Source: Ascoidea rubescens DSM 1968 (Eukaryota > Ascomycota > Saccharomycetes > Ascoideales > Ascoideaceae). From it: a DNA stretch of 64,000 bases. A program made the translations under genes and the position numbers. This document shows positions 47,706-56,416 of this stretch, piece by piece (the stretch's first letter is position 1; each line of letters starts with the position of its first letter). The stretch spans positions 186,001 through 250,000 of the forward strand of contig NW_017962920.1 of NCBI RefSeq assembly GCF_001661345.1. The letters run 5' to 3'. The notes under the pieces are model-generated. The model saw only the letters and a program-made list of their open reading frames with translations, was not told where the DNA came from and ran no database searches.

Positions 47706-49610
47706 ATGGGCTATAATATCAACTCTCTTCTCAACTCTTCTAAATCAAAAATTTCCTCAAATTCCTCTCTAGACATATTAACTTCTGAAAACCATTCAAT
47801 TCTCAACCTATCTGATGAATCTTCTCCTTTACTAGCGAATTCGAACAGTCGTTTTGATAGTGTTCCTTCAAAAGATAATGGCAATGATAACGACAACAAC
47901 GCGTTAGATAAAGATATTCAAAATCAACCAAAAATATACTTACTCTGTATCACTTTATTCATCTTTTATTTTGGTTTTGGCTTATCCTTATCTCCAAGAG
48001 TCGCATTATTATTAAATAAAATTTGCGAATCTTTATCTCTAGATCCATCTTTCATTCCATCCTACTTATTTTCTTCTTTTCCCTTTTTTTCTCCCTCTTT
48101 TTCTTCCTCTTTGTTTTTTAACTCCTCTTTAGAATCACAATGCAATACAAAAGATGCCCAAGTTCTCGTATCAAGACTAGAATCAGTAATTAACATCCTC
48201 ATGGCTTCCTCTACTGTCATAATTTCCGGAAAATTTGGTCATTTATCTGATAAATTCGGTAGAAAACCTCTTATCTTATTCAATTTGTTCATGGCTATTC
48301 TCTCAAAATTCCTAGTAATTTACAACTTATTACCAATCGATTTCAATCAATTTGATGATACAAACCCCTTGAGTCTTTTCAATGGCTCAACATTCAATTC
48401 CTTCTTCTACATCTTTGCTAAAGTATTCGAATGCTTTGGTGGCGGCTTACTATTCCTTCTATCTTTATCTTCAAGCTACATAACAGACTTGGTATCCGAG
48501 AAAAGTAGAACTTTTAACCTAAGTTTACTAGGTGGTTCCTTTTATAGTGGTTTGGCTTTTGGCCCCTTGGTGGGTTCATTAATTGTAAGATACTTGAATT
48601 CGGTTTCTTCAATCGACCAAATCAATAATAACTTCTTGCCTTGTTATATCGATATCTTTTTCAGTATCTTGAGTTTTTCCCTCATATTCCTATTAATCCC
48701 AGAATCAAATCCTTATTTTCTTAAAAATAAGCCAATTTCTAACAACAACAACAACAACCTTAATGATACCACAATTACCACTAATAATAACACTGAAAAA
48801 GCATCATTATATGAATCAATTATCAAAACTTTCAACATCTTCAAACCTCTTAAACTTTTATGGATCGATAAATTTCAAAACTCTCTTAACCCAAGAATTA
48901 ACGTCATTTTGCTAATTATAATCGATATCTTAATCATAAGCTGCGGGACTTCTCCAATGCCCTTTATAATGTTTTATACATCATATAAACTACATTGGAC
49001 CTCAATCGAAATTGGCTATTTTGTTTCAATCACAGGGTTTTCAAGGGCTATTATCCTACTATTTTTTACTCCCTTTTATTTATCCTTTTTGAAAAAAATC
49101 CTAAATTTTAAAGTAAACACAAACAAAATCGACAATATTGACAAATTCACAATCACAATTTGCTTGGTTTTTGAAACCGTTGCCGTTTCTTTAATGCTAC
49201 TAAACAAAACAAAATTCTTCTACTTATCGGCTCTAATCAATGGTATTGGTGCTCTAACCACACCCACTATTCAATCAGCTATCGTCAAATATGCCATCCT
49301 ATCAAGGAAAAATAAGGAAAAAATTGGTGAGATTTTCAGTGCAATGACTTTAATCAGAGGAATAGTTTCCATTGTTATGCCTAGCACTTATTTGTATATC
49401 TACTCGATTACTGTTAAATTTAACCCCAAGTTTTGCTTTTATATTATGCTCACCTTCATTACAACTGCTTTCGTCCTATCTCTCTTTTTGAAGGAAGGCT
49501 CGAAAAACTACCATGATGATTCTGCTGAAGACTTTGATAACCAGATCAACATCATTGAAGAAACCACTCAAAACACACTGCTCTTGAATAACCAAGAGAT
49601 TAACGTTTAG
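47706..49610 (+). CDS. Major facilitator superfamily transporter
   Basis: 634 aa from MGYNINSLLNSSKSK; an upstream in-frame ATG (47517) would only add a His/Tyr-rich leader. A cytosolic N-terminal region of about 75 residues has Ser-rich stretches and the dileucine-like ESSPLLAN, a possible vacuolar sorting signal. About 12 membrane segments follow. The MFS motif A is GKFGHLSDKFGRKPLI between helices 2 and 3. The block LSLLGGSFYSGLAFGPLVGSLI fits helix 5. A long Asn-rich central loop separates the two halves, and the last half ends SLFLKEGSKNYHDD. The pattern resembles fungal TetA/HIAT1-like transporters of unknown substrate, possibly vacuolar. I cannot assign the orthologue. Confidence 0.8.
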   Translation: MGYNINSLLNSSKSKISSNSSLDILTSENHSILNLSDESSPLLANSNSRFDSVPSKDNGNDNDNNALDKDIQNQPKIYLLCITLFIFYFGFGLSLSPRVALLLNKICESLSLDPSFIPSYLFSSFPFFSPSFSSSLFFNSSLESQCNTKDAQVLVSRLESVINILMASSTVIISGKFGHLSDKFGRKPLILFNLFMAILSKFLVIYNLLPIDFNQFDDTNPLSLFNGSTFNSFFYIFAKVFECFGGGLLFLLSLSSSYITDLVSEKSRTFNLSLLGGSFYSGLAFGPLVGSLIVRYLNSVSSIDQINNNFLPCYIDIFFSILSFSLIFLLIPESNPYFLKNKPISNNNNNNLNDTTITTNNNTEKASLYESIIKTFNIFKPLKLLWIDKFQNSLNPRINVILLIIIDILIISCGTSPMPFIMFYTSYKLHWTSIEIGYFVSITGFSRAIILLFFTPFYLSFLKKILNFKVNTNKIDNIDKFTITICLVFETVAVSLMLLNKTKFFYLSALINGIGALTTPTIQSAIVKYAILSRKNKEKIGEIFSAMTLIRGIVSIVMPSTYLYIYSITVKFNPKFCFYIMLTFITTAFVLSLFLKEGSKNYHDDSAEDFDNQINIIEETTQNTLLLNNQEINV

Positions 49611-50559
49611 CATTCAACGTTTTGCTAAACAACCCATTCACTCGTTGCTCTGTTATTGACTTATCTTAGACTGCATTCTTCTGGAGGACTGTAGTTTCTT
49701 ACAACTTTTTCTTTTGCTATTTTTCAAACGTTTATTTATTATGATATATACTTCTATTTATGTCTATAAATCTATACACTACTATACACTTCTATACACC
49801 ATTACTATCTGTAGCATCCTTATATTCTTCTCTACTTTGAGAATCTCAGTTGAGCTCAAAAACTGCGCATTCCTTCCATTGCTAGTTCAGTCTCTTGCTT
49901 TTCCCCACAGATTGCTTCTTTCAGATAAGATCATACATTTATCTCTATTGATTGCTGAATTTCCCAATTGAACCGATCCACCATTTACACCAGCATTTAC
50001 CATCAGTGAAAAATCAAAGAAAAAATCAAAGAAAATATCACAAAAAAACCCACCACAAATATCTCAAACACACTAAGCTTATATCTATAATCCACCAAAC
50101 TCATCACTCACTGCATTTCCATGTACCATACTCAGACTCTTTGCTCTTTCTAATGTTTGCTAAATTGTTCACATAAGAATTTGGGCACTATATAGGTATA
50201 AATAACTGTTCAAATAGAATAAATATAATATATATATATACATAGTACTAAATGGAACTATCAATTTCGTTTAGATAATTTATTCAAGTTTTATAGAAGA
50301 ACATTTTCTTATCCATTGCTTTCAAATATTTTCTTCGCTAAAACTTTCACTAGCCCTGGAAAAATGCCCACTAATGTTCTATATAATTATAACTTTAATG
50401 GATAAAAAGGTGAAAAAAAACAAATAAATCCATGAGTGTAGGTGAATTGAAAATTTAAAAACCAAGTAAAAAATTGAACATACCAAGTTAGTTGTATAAA
50501 TTTAGTTATACTTTAGTATGTGATTTCAGAACTGATTTTCACTTGACTATTTTTATTTA
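49611..50559. other. 0.95-kb region between convergent MFS and BUR1 genes
   Basis: Long for a convergent gap. It contains short tandem words (TATACACTTCTATACAC near 49775-49800; AAATCAAAGAAAAAATCAAAG near 50009-50035), a TATATATATATA run (about 50229-50243), and no protein-like frame. AT-rich easy-to-melt stretches would suit a replication origin, but no origin consensus for this lineage is known to me. Confidence 0.4.
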
Positions 50560-52911
50560 TTAATCCAGATATTTACGTTTAAGAGGGTTTGAGTTAGTAG
50601 TTGGAATATTTGAAGGTAACGGAGATAATGGAGAAAAACAAGTCAAATCTTTGATAAATTGTTGCTTATCCACAAATTGACAATTTTGAATTTCTACCAA
50701 TAATTTTTTTTTTTTAGAATCAGTTTTGAATAGATTTTTAACCGACAGAATCGCATCATCATTCTCATTATTTTTAGATTTGAGATCAATTTTAGGTTTT
50801 TTCAATGAAGGTTGTTGTTGTAAAGCCCAATATGGGATTTTTTCTTTTTCCTTTTCTTTTGTATTCTGATTCGAAGTAGATTTCATAGGATCTAATTTTG
50901 CCTTTAATTTTTGAAAATCCACTTCTGATTTAATTTGAGATGAAGATGAAGATAAAGATTGGAGGTATTTTTTATCAATTTGTTTATGGACGGAATTGTT
51001 GCTACTTTTATAGCTATATCTTTTTTGTCGATCTGAGGGACGGAATCTATCATTATTATATTGATTTTGTTTATAGCTCAGATACGGTTGAGTATTTAAA
51101 TTGCTATTTTTATAATAATGAGTATGATTGTTATTGTTGTTATTGTTGTTGTTATTATTATTGTTATAGTTATAATTTTGATTGTAGTTATAATTTTGGT
51201 TTTGGTTTTGGTTTTTTAAAGTCTTTTCAGATAATTTTTTTTCTTCATTATATCTTTTAATGTCCATTTCATGAGACTCTTCAAAGGATTTAAAGTCATA
51301 TGGTTTTGAAGGTAAAGGGTATTCTTTAAAATAAGGATGATTTAAAGCTGCTTCACAGTTATATCTTGTTTTAGGATTCAAATCTAGTAGTTTTGATAAT
51401 AAATCGATAGCATTTTTGGATAGTGCAAAGGGTTTAAAGAAATCATTGAGATTACTTTGATATGTTGTTAAGATGATTTTATTTGGATTAGGAAGTTTTG
51501 AGTAGTAGTCTAATAATTTTTTATTATCATTTGAAAAGCCCATTAGTTCGAATATTTTAATTCCTTGGTCCATATCTGAAGCGCCTTGAAGTATTGGTTT
51601 TTTGTAATATAACTCACCAAAGACACAACCTACACCCCAACAATCGATTGCTGTTGTGTATAGAGAGTCAAAGAATAATAATTCTGGAGCTCTATACCAT
51701 CTTGTGACCACTAAAGAAGTGTATTTACAAGTAGTTGTTGAAGCATGGTTGTCTCTAGGTAGATCACCTTTGTAGTGTCTAGCTAAACCAAAATCGGCAA
51801 TTTTAAGGACGTTATTATAATCGATTAATAGGTTTGCAGCTTTGATATCTCTATGATATAATTTTTGATGATGTAGATAGTTTAAACCTTCTAGTAGCTG
51901 GATCATGAAACATTTTTTGACATTTTCATTTAGAGTGATTCTAGGATTTTGTAGTAAGCCGGTTAAATCACTTGACATGTAAGGAGTTACCATGTAAAAG
52001 ACACCAGGTATCGAGTTATTGGAGTTTTCGTTATTATTTTCGCTATTATTATTTTCGTTATTGTTATCGTCGAAAGAGTTGTTGTTGTTATTATTGTTGT
52101 TTTTATTGTTGTCTCTATCAATTAAACTGTTAGTTTTATTAACATCATAGTCGTTATCATTATAGTCAAAATTATTAATTGATATATTTAAATTTGAATT
52201 TGAATTTGAATTTGAGTTTGAGTTTAAATTTGAAGTTATAGCTATACTAGGATTATTAGGATTATTAGGATTATTAGGATTGATATGTTTTCTATTATGG
52301 ATTTTCATTGCGGATATTGAGGGCTCATAGACCATATCTACCAACTGGATTATATTTTTGTGTTTTAATTTTTTTAAAATAGTGATTTCTCTTAGTGAAG
52401 TCAAGGGAAAGCCATCATCTTTTTTATGAACTATTAGTTTTTTAAGAGCCACCAATTTACCAGTTTTTTTTTGTTTGCATTTGGTAACGGTACCGAATGT
52501 TCCTTCGCCTAGTTTACTCAAGTTGAGATAATCGTTTATGTTCGACATTCCATAGAAATCCTTTTGATACATGAATATAGAGTCAGCGGTAGGGCTGGTT
52601 GTGAAGCTTATGGAAGTGTTGATTATTGACTGCTTTAACAGGTCCAAGTTGCTGAGAGGACGAAGCTTTGAATGGCTCAGTTGCTTCAGCTGTTTCAGCT
52701 GTTTAGCAGCAAACACATTGTGATTTGGATGGAAATGAGGCACTGGAGAGGAAGAGGGCGAGAGAGGAAGAGTAGCAATGGGCAGGTCTTTGGTGGCAAT
52801 GATGGGCTTTTTGAGGGAGTATGGGTTGCGAGAAGGAATAGCAGCAGAATCTGCAGTGGCAGTAGAGGCACTAAGGCTCTTGAGTGAGAGCTGTGTGTTA
52901 TTGGAGATCAT
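50560..52911 (-). CDS. BUR1: BUR1 (SGV1), CDK9-type cyclin-dependent kinase
   Basis: 783 aa. Bur1 with cyclin Bur2 phosphorylates Spt5 and the Rpb1 linker to promote elongation by RNA polymerase II. Kinase core: glycine loop GEGTFG (135-140), VALKK, PLTSLRE helix (170-175) as in CDK9/Bur1 (PITALRE), YMVTPYMSSDLTGLL, YHRDIKAANLL (HRD 353-355), DFG (373-375), activation-loop Thr398 in YTSLVVTRWYRAPE. About 90 Asn/Ser-rich residues (209-300) are inserted in the N-lobe; S. cerevisiae Bur1 also has a smaller insert there. A low-complexity C-terminal tail (about 560-783) is rich in Asn, Gln and Tyr. The N-terminal extension before DFYGMSNINDYL is about 118 residues; a later start at Met114 is possible. 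JJJ3 diverges from it across 165 bp. Confidence 0.93.
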   Translation of the reverse strand: MISNNTQLSLKSLSASTATADSAAIPSRNPYSLKKPIIATKDLPIATLPLSPSSSPVPHFHPNHNVFAAKQLKQLKQLSHSKLRPLSNLDLLKQSIINTSISFTTSPTADSIFMYQKDFYGMSNINDYLNLSKLGEGTFGTVTKCKQKKTGKLVALKKLIVHKKDDGFPLTSLREITILKKLKHKNIIQLVDMVYEPSISAMKIHNRKHINPNNPNNPNNPSIAITSNLNSNSNSNSNSNLNISINNFDYNDNDYDVNKTNSLIDRDNNKNNNNNNNNSFDDNNNENNNSENNNENSNNSIPGVFYMVTPYMSSDLTGLLQNPRITLNENVKKCFMIQLLEGLNYLHHQKLYHRDIKAANLLIDYNNVLKIADFGLARHYKGDLPRDNHASTTTCKYTSLVVTRWYRAPELLFFDSLYTTAIDCWGVGCVFGELYYKKPILQGASDMDQGIKIFELMGFSNDNKKLLDYYSKLPNPNKIILTTYQSNLNDFFKPFALSKNAIDLLSKLLDLNPKTRYNCEAALNHPYFKEYPLPSKPYDFKSFEESHEMDIKRYNEEKKLSEKTLKNQNQNQNYNYNQNYNYNNNNNNNNNNNNNHTHYYKNSNLNTQPYLSYKQNQYNNDRFRPSDRQKRYSYKSSNNSVHKQIDKKYLQSLSSSSSQIKSEVDFQKLKAKLDPMKSTSNQNTKEKEKEKIPYWALQQQPSLKKPKIDLKSKNNENDDAILSVKNLFKTDSKKKKLLVEIQNCQFVDKQQFIKDLTCFSPLSPLPSNIPTTNSNPLKRKYLD

Positions 52912-53076
52912 CGTGGTGTTGACGAAGAAGCACAGGAAGAAGAGGAAGAAGCTGCTGTTAAAATTGCCACCGGATGCTCACGTGGTACGCCGAGCCAGTA
53001 CTGCGGAGCCGCCGAGTGCGGACCAAGAGAAGCAGAAGAAGCAGAAACAAAAGCAGAAGCAGCAGAAGCAGCAGAG

Positions 53077-53568
53077 ATGGAGCAAAACCACTACCATGTG
53101 TTGGGCGTGGCCAGCGACGCCGACGCAGCGCAGATCAAAGCAGCGTACAAGCACCAGTTATTCGAGCACCACCCAGACAAGGCTGGCAGCGCTGGCGACG
53201 ACGCGATTCCCAAGATCCAGCAGGCCTACCAGGTGTTGTCGAGGCCAGAGCAGCGAAGGAGGTACGACGAGAGGCTTGTACAGCAGATGAAGCACCGGGG
53301 GGTGGTGAGCGACGGCGACGGGTTGGACGTGGTGGATCTCGACTCGTTTAGTGTGCTTGAGGACGAGATGGTGTGGGTCCGGAGCTGCCCCAGATGCCGC
53401 AACAAAGAGGGCATGGTGCTCGCCGAGGAGGACTTGGAGAACAATGCTTCTCACCAGCACAGCGATAGTGCTTCTCGTGACAACGACAACGACAACGAGT
53501 ACAGCATCGCAGTCCAGTGCAGCTCCTGTAGCTTGTGGGTCCAGGTTCGCTACTTCGACTCCATGTGA
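53077..53568 (+). CDS. JJJ3: JJJ3/DPH4, J-protein of diphthamide biosynthesis
   Basis: 163 aa. Dph4/Jjj3 is an iron-binding J-protein that supports the first step of diphthamide formation on elongation factor 2. The J domain occupies 1-70 with HPD at 32-34 and YQVLSRPEQRRRYD. The CSL zinc/iron finger follows: FSVLEDEMVWVRSCPRC (Cys104, Cys107), EEDLE, and VQCSSCSLWVQVRY (Cys148, Cys151). An Asp/Asn stretch is inserted within the finger. The gene is markedly GC-rich compared with its neighbours, with GAC, CAG, GTG and GTC codons favoured throughout. A purine-rich GCAGAAGCAGCAGAAGC tract ends right at the start codon. The next gene starts only 74 bp after the stop. Confidence 0.93.
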   Translation: MEQNHYHVLGVASDADAAQIKAAYKHQLFEHHPDKAGSAGDDAIPKIQQAYQVLSRPEQRRRYDERLVQQMKHRGVVSDGDGLDVVDLDSFSVLEDEMVWVRSCPRCRNKEGMVLAEEDLENNASHQHSDSASRDNDNDNEYSIAVQCSSCSLWVQVRYFDSM

Positions 53569-53642
53569 TGCCCCAATCAGGAACATCTTATAATGCTTTC
53601 TCCATCGTCTTCACCATCCAGCAACAGCACCTTCAGCACACC

Positions 53643-55541
53643 ATGAACAAAGTAGTTTTTCCCAGGCCCAACAGCTTTCTTTTGACTTTTAATACACAAT
53701 CCATACGTCTTTCTTCTAACTCCCCCGATTTTGATGAATCCTTGCTCAGCTTTCTCCTCAAACCAACTGCCCGAAAATCATCTCCAAAGAAAGCTCTTCA
53801 AAAGGAAACAGAAGCTAATCGCCAGGAAAAAAGCAGAATAAGATTCCACGATTTGAAAAAATTCGATAAAAAGAATTTCAATAACGCTCTAGAACTAATT
53901 AAATTCTCAAAAAACAACCATCCCTCGTTATTCGATTTAAAATTTCCAATCTCTGATTCCGAAAAGAAAATTGTGACCAATGATCTCTCAAATTTATTGA
54001 ATTTGATCAACCTACCAAAGGCCTCTTTAAACGACTCCTCAAATTTACTATACAAATCGCATTTCGATAACATTTTTAATAATATCAACGATATTAAACA
54101 AATCAAAAAGAAAAATCAAAATCAAAATCAAAATCAAAAACTAATTGATGACAAGTTCTATCTCAATTTAAACCCGGTAAATTTAGATTTATATGTTCAA
54201 TCCACCAAAAACGAGGATGAATTATTCCACATATTTACCATTTTTTTTCTTAATAAAAAGATTCATTTGAAATTTTTATTACAAATAATATTCAATCCTA
54301 ATTTCAAAAATGTTAATTATGTTAACATCATTTACAATGAAATTAACAACTTCATTTCCAATGACAATAACAATAACAATAACAATAACTCTAACATGAA
54401 ACAATCTCAAAAGGATAAAAATCCTTTGCTATCTTGGGACTACAATGTCGATTCAATAACCTTTCAAGTAGCCATCATGCTGAAATACTACTCTTTAGGC
54501 CATTATAAAGATTGTAAATACCTATTCAATTTTTATTTCCTGAATAAATGGCTACCGTACTTATCAAATATCCACGAAAACTATATCAATAAGTTATCTT
54601 TACGCTGTGAAAGAAAAATATGGAGACACTACATTTTATACAATAAAAAACATATCGACTCATCTGATCACAATCTTAACCCTAATAACAACCAATTTTT
54701 AAAACTAATGAAAGAAAATAATCTTGATAACAACTTGAAAACTCTATTCTTATTATTCGAAGCATTACCAAAAGTATTTTTGAAAACTGAAATTACAAAC
54801 AATTCAAAAATTATTAAAAATCCCTTTTCACCATTTTTCAATCAGCTACTAACTTTATTCAATAACTACTATCAATCCAATATTAACACTTTAAACAATT
54901 TCGATAACTTTAATTTGATAACTGAAAAACAAGTATTATTAATCAATTTAATCACTCAGTTGGCGAAATCTCCCAATAGTATCCCTCATAATTACCATGA
55001 AATAATATCTCGATTGCAATTCATCTCAATAAAATACAGTATTTCAATTGATAATAAAAATTTGTACGATCTAAATAAAATAATTAATTCATATAGAAAT
55101 TTAACTTCTAAAAAATTCAATATTATCAAGAAAAACAGCTTCTTGAAAAGAATCTTCGCAATGCCTTATAAAAATTCAAATAGTTTTTTCAATAATTCAG
55201 ATTCAAAAACAAAGTCAGACTCAGACTTAGGCTCAAAAACAATCCAAGTAACAATCAATGGTAAAGTTCAATACTTAGACGATATGACTGTTGACAATAA
55301 CAAATTGCATTTAAAGAAAAATTCAATCACACACAATGAGTTGTATAAATCATACAAAAAAAACGATCAACAGTTTAGAAATGAAATCATCCAAATCAAT
55401 TCGCTCATCAAAGATAAGGAAATCAATTCCATAATCGAAACCTATATATCCAAACGCAACGAGAATGTCTATAAAAACATTGAAAAGGAAGCAAACTCCT
55501 CTGAAAGCGACTCTGATGAGACTGCTTACAAGTTTGCTTAG
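53643..55541 (+). CDS. Probable mitochondrial protein of unknown function
   Basis: 632 aa from MNKVVFPRPNSFLLTFNTQSIRLSSN; the frame is open upstream but that part overlaps the JJJ3 3' end. The first 25 residues have Lys/Arg, Ser and hydrophobic residues without acids, consistent with a mitochondrial presequence. The body is alpha-helical with blocks such as DELFHIFTIFFLNKKIHLKFLLQIIF and DSITFQVAIMLKYYSLGHYKDCKYLFNFYFLNKWLPYL, which look like PPR/TPR-type helical pairs and recall fungal mitochondrial gene-expression factors. Asn-rich and Gln/Asn dipeptide tracts occur. The C terminus is acidic. I do not recognise the family, so only location and helical-repeat nature are suggested. Confidence 0.7.
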   Translation: MNKVVFPRPNSFLLTFNTQSIRLSSNSPDFDESLLSFLLKPTARKSSPKKALQKETEANRQEKSRIRFHDLKKFDKKNFNNALELIKFSKNNHPSLFDLKFPISDSEKKIVTNDLSNLLNLINLPKASLNDSSNLLYKSHFDNIFNNINDIKQIKKKNQNQNQNQKLIDDKFYLNLNPVNLDLYVQSTKNEDELFHIFTIFFLNKKIHLKFLLQIIFNPNFKNVNYVNIIYNEINNFISNDNNNNNNNNSNMKQSQKDKNPLLSWDYNVDSITFQVAIMLKYYSLGHYKDCKYLFNFYFLNKWLPYLSNIHENYINKLSLRCERKIWRHYILYNKKHIDSSDHNLNPNNNQFLKLMKENNLDNNLKTLFLLFEALPKVFLKTEITNNSKIIKNPFSPFFNQLLTLFNNYYQSNINTLNNFDNFNLITEKQVLLINLITQLAKSPNSIPHNYHEIISRLQFISIKYSISIDNKNLYDLNKIINSYRNLTSKKFNIIKKNSFLKRIFAMPYKNSNSFFNNSDSKTKSDSDLGSKTIQVTINGKVQYLDDMTVDNNKLHLKKNSITHNELYKSYKKNDQQFRNEIIQINSLIKDKEINSIIETYISKRNENVYKNIEKEANSSESDSDETAYKFA

Positions 55542-55645
55542 TTTCCTATATTTATTTTTCGTACATAGTCAAATAAACATATACACACAACCGCCAAAAG
55601 CTACAAACACCTCAAAAACAGCAACAAAGAAAAGTGCTTGAAAGC

Positions 55646-55651
55646 AAAAAA
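55646..55651 (-). terminator. RNA polymerase III terminator of tRNA-Gln
   Basis: Run of six T on the - strand (six A on +) beginning three nt after the discriminator base of tRNA-Gln. Confidence 0.8.
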
Positions 55652-55653
55652 GA

Positions 55654-55726
55654 AGGTCGTGCCCGGATTCGAACCGGGGTTTATGGAATCAGAATCCATT
55701 GTGTTAAACCTCTACACTACACAACC
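55654..55726 (-). tRNA. tRNA-Gln (anticodon CUG)
   Basis: 73 nt, no intron. Acceptor stem GGTTGTG pairs with CACGACC, discriminator U as in other yeast glutamine tRNAs. D arm AGTGTAGAGGTTTAACAC. Anticodon stem ATGGA/TCCAT encloses TTCTGAT, anticodon CTG. T arm CCCGG-TTCGAAT-CCGGG. It reads CAG codons. A T run follows at once. Confidence 0.95.
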
Positions 55727-55927
55727 TGAGTGTTCGTAAGCGGAATTGCAGTATAATACTTAAAAGCTAAATTTTATCTTTCAGTCGGGTAATAGAGAAA
55801 AAAGTTTCTGATTTATATATTTTAGAAGATTTTTCACTATTTTTTAATCGAATTCTCATCAAAGGCGAGCTATTGCAAGGAACCTTCCATCACTATCGAT
55901 TACTGTGTTGTACCACATCATTCAAAT

Positions 55928-56311
55928 ATGTCTTCTGAACCAAATCCAAAGGCCTTTCCATTGGCTGACTCTTCATTGTCACAACAGATTTTAGACGTTG
56001 TTCAACAAGCTCAAAATCTAAGACAGTTGAAAAAAGGTGCAAATGAAGCAACAAAAACTTTAAACAGAGGTATCTCTGAGTTCATTATCATGGCTGCTGA
56101 TACTGAGCCAATTGAAATCATTTTGCACTTGCCATTGTTGTGTGAAGATAAAAACGTTCCTTACGTTTTTGTTCCTTCAAAATTGGCTCTTGGAAGAGCC
56201 TGTGGTGTGTCAAGACCTGTTATTGCTGCCAGTGTCACCACTAACGAGGCTTCTTCAATCAAATCGCAAGTGTATGCTGTTAAAGATAAAATTGAAACTT
56301 TACTTATTTAA
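55928..56311 (+). CDS. SNU13: SNU13, 15.5K RNA-binding protein of U4/U6.U5 tri-snRNP and box C/D snoRNPs
   Basis: 127 aa, almost the same length as S. cerevisiae Snu13 (126) and nearly identical along it: [39 protein letters not shown] (the kink-turn RNA-binding helix), [60 protein letters not shown]. It nucleates assembly on the 5' stem loop of U4 snRNA and on C/D snoRNAs. No intron is needed. It is the most conserved protein in the window and its reading frame is fully intact. Confidence 0.98.
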   Translation: MSSEPNPKAFPLADSSLSQQILDVVQQAQNLRQLKKGANEATKTLNRGISEFIIMAADTEPIEIILHLPLLCEDKNVPYVFVPSKLALGRACGVSRPVIAASVTTNEASSIKSQVYAVKDKIETLLI

Positions 56312-56416
56312 TTTTATTTATTAAGGTAAATGTCATTAATGGCTAATTATATAAATATAGAGCTTATTCACTTTTCCTAGCTTTTTTTTTTTTTCTCTTG
56401 GCATATTTAATTATAG

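Larger units (their letters stand above)
55542..55927. other. Intergenic region with tRNA-Gln between two + strand genes
   Basis: Apart from the tRNA-Gln on the - strand (55654-55726) it holds the SNU13 promoter. A pyrimidine/adenine-rich stretch (about 55760-55860) precedes a 65-bp leader. No other feature was seen. Confidence 0.6.

Noticed and set aside
49714-50176. Two open frames in the gap between the MFS gene and BUR1
   Set aside because: Low-complexity Tyr/Ile or His/Lys-rich products with no features.
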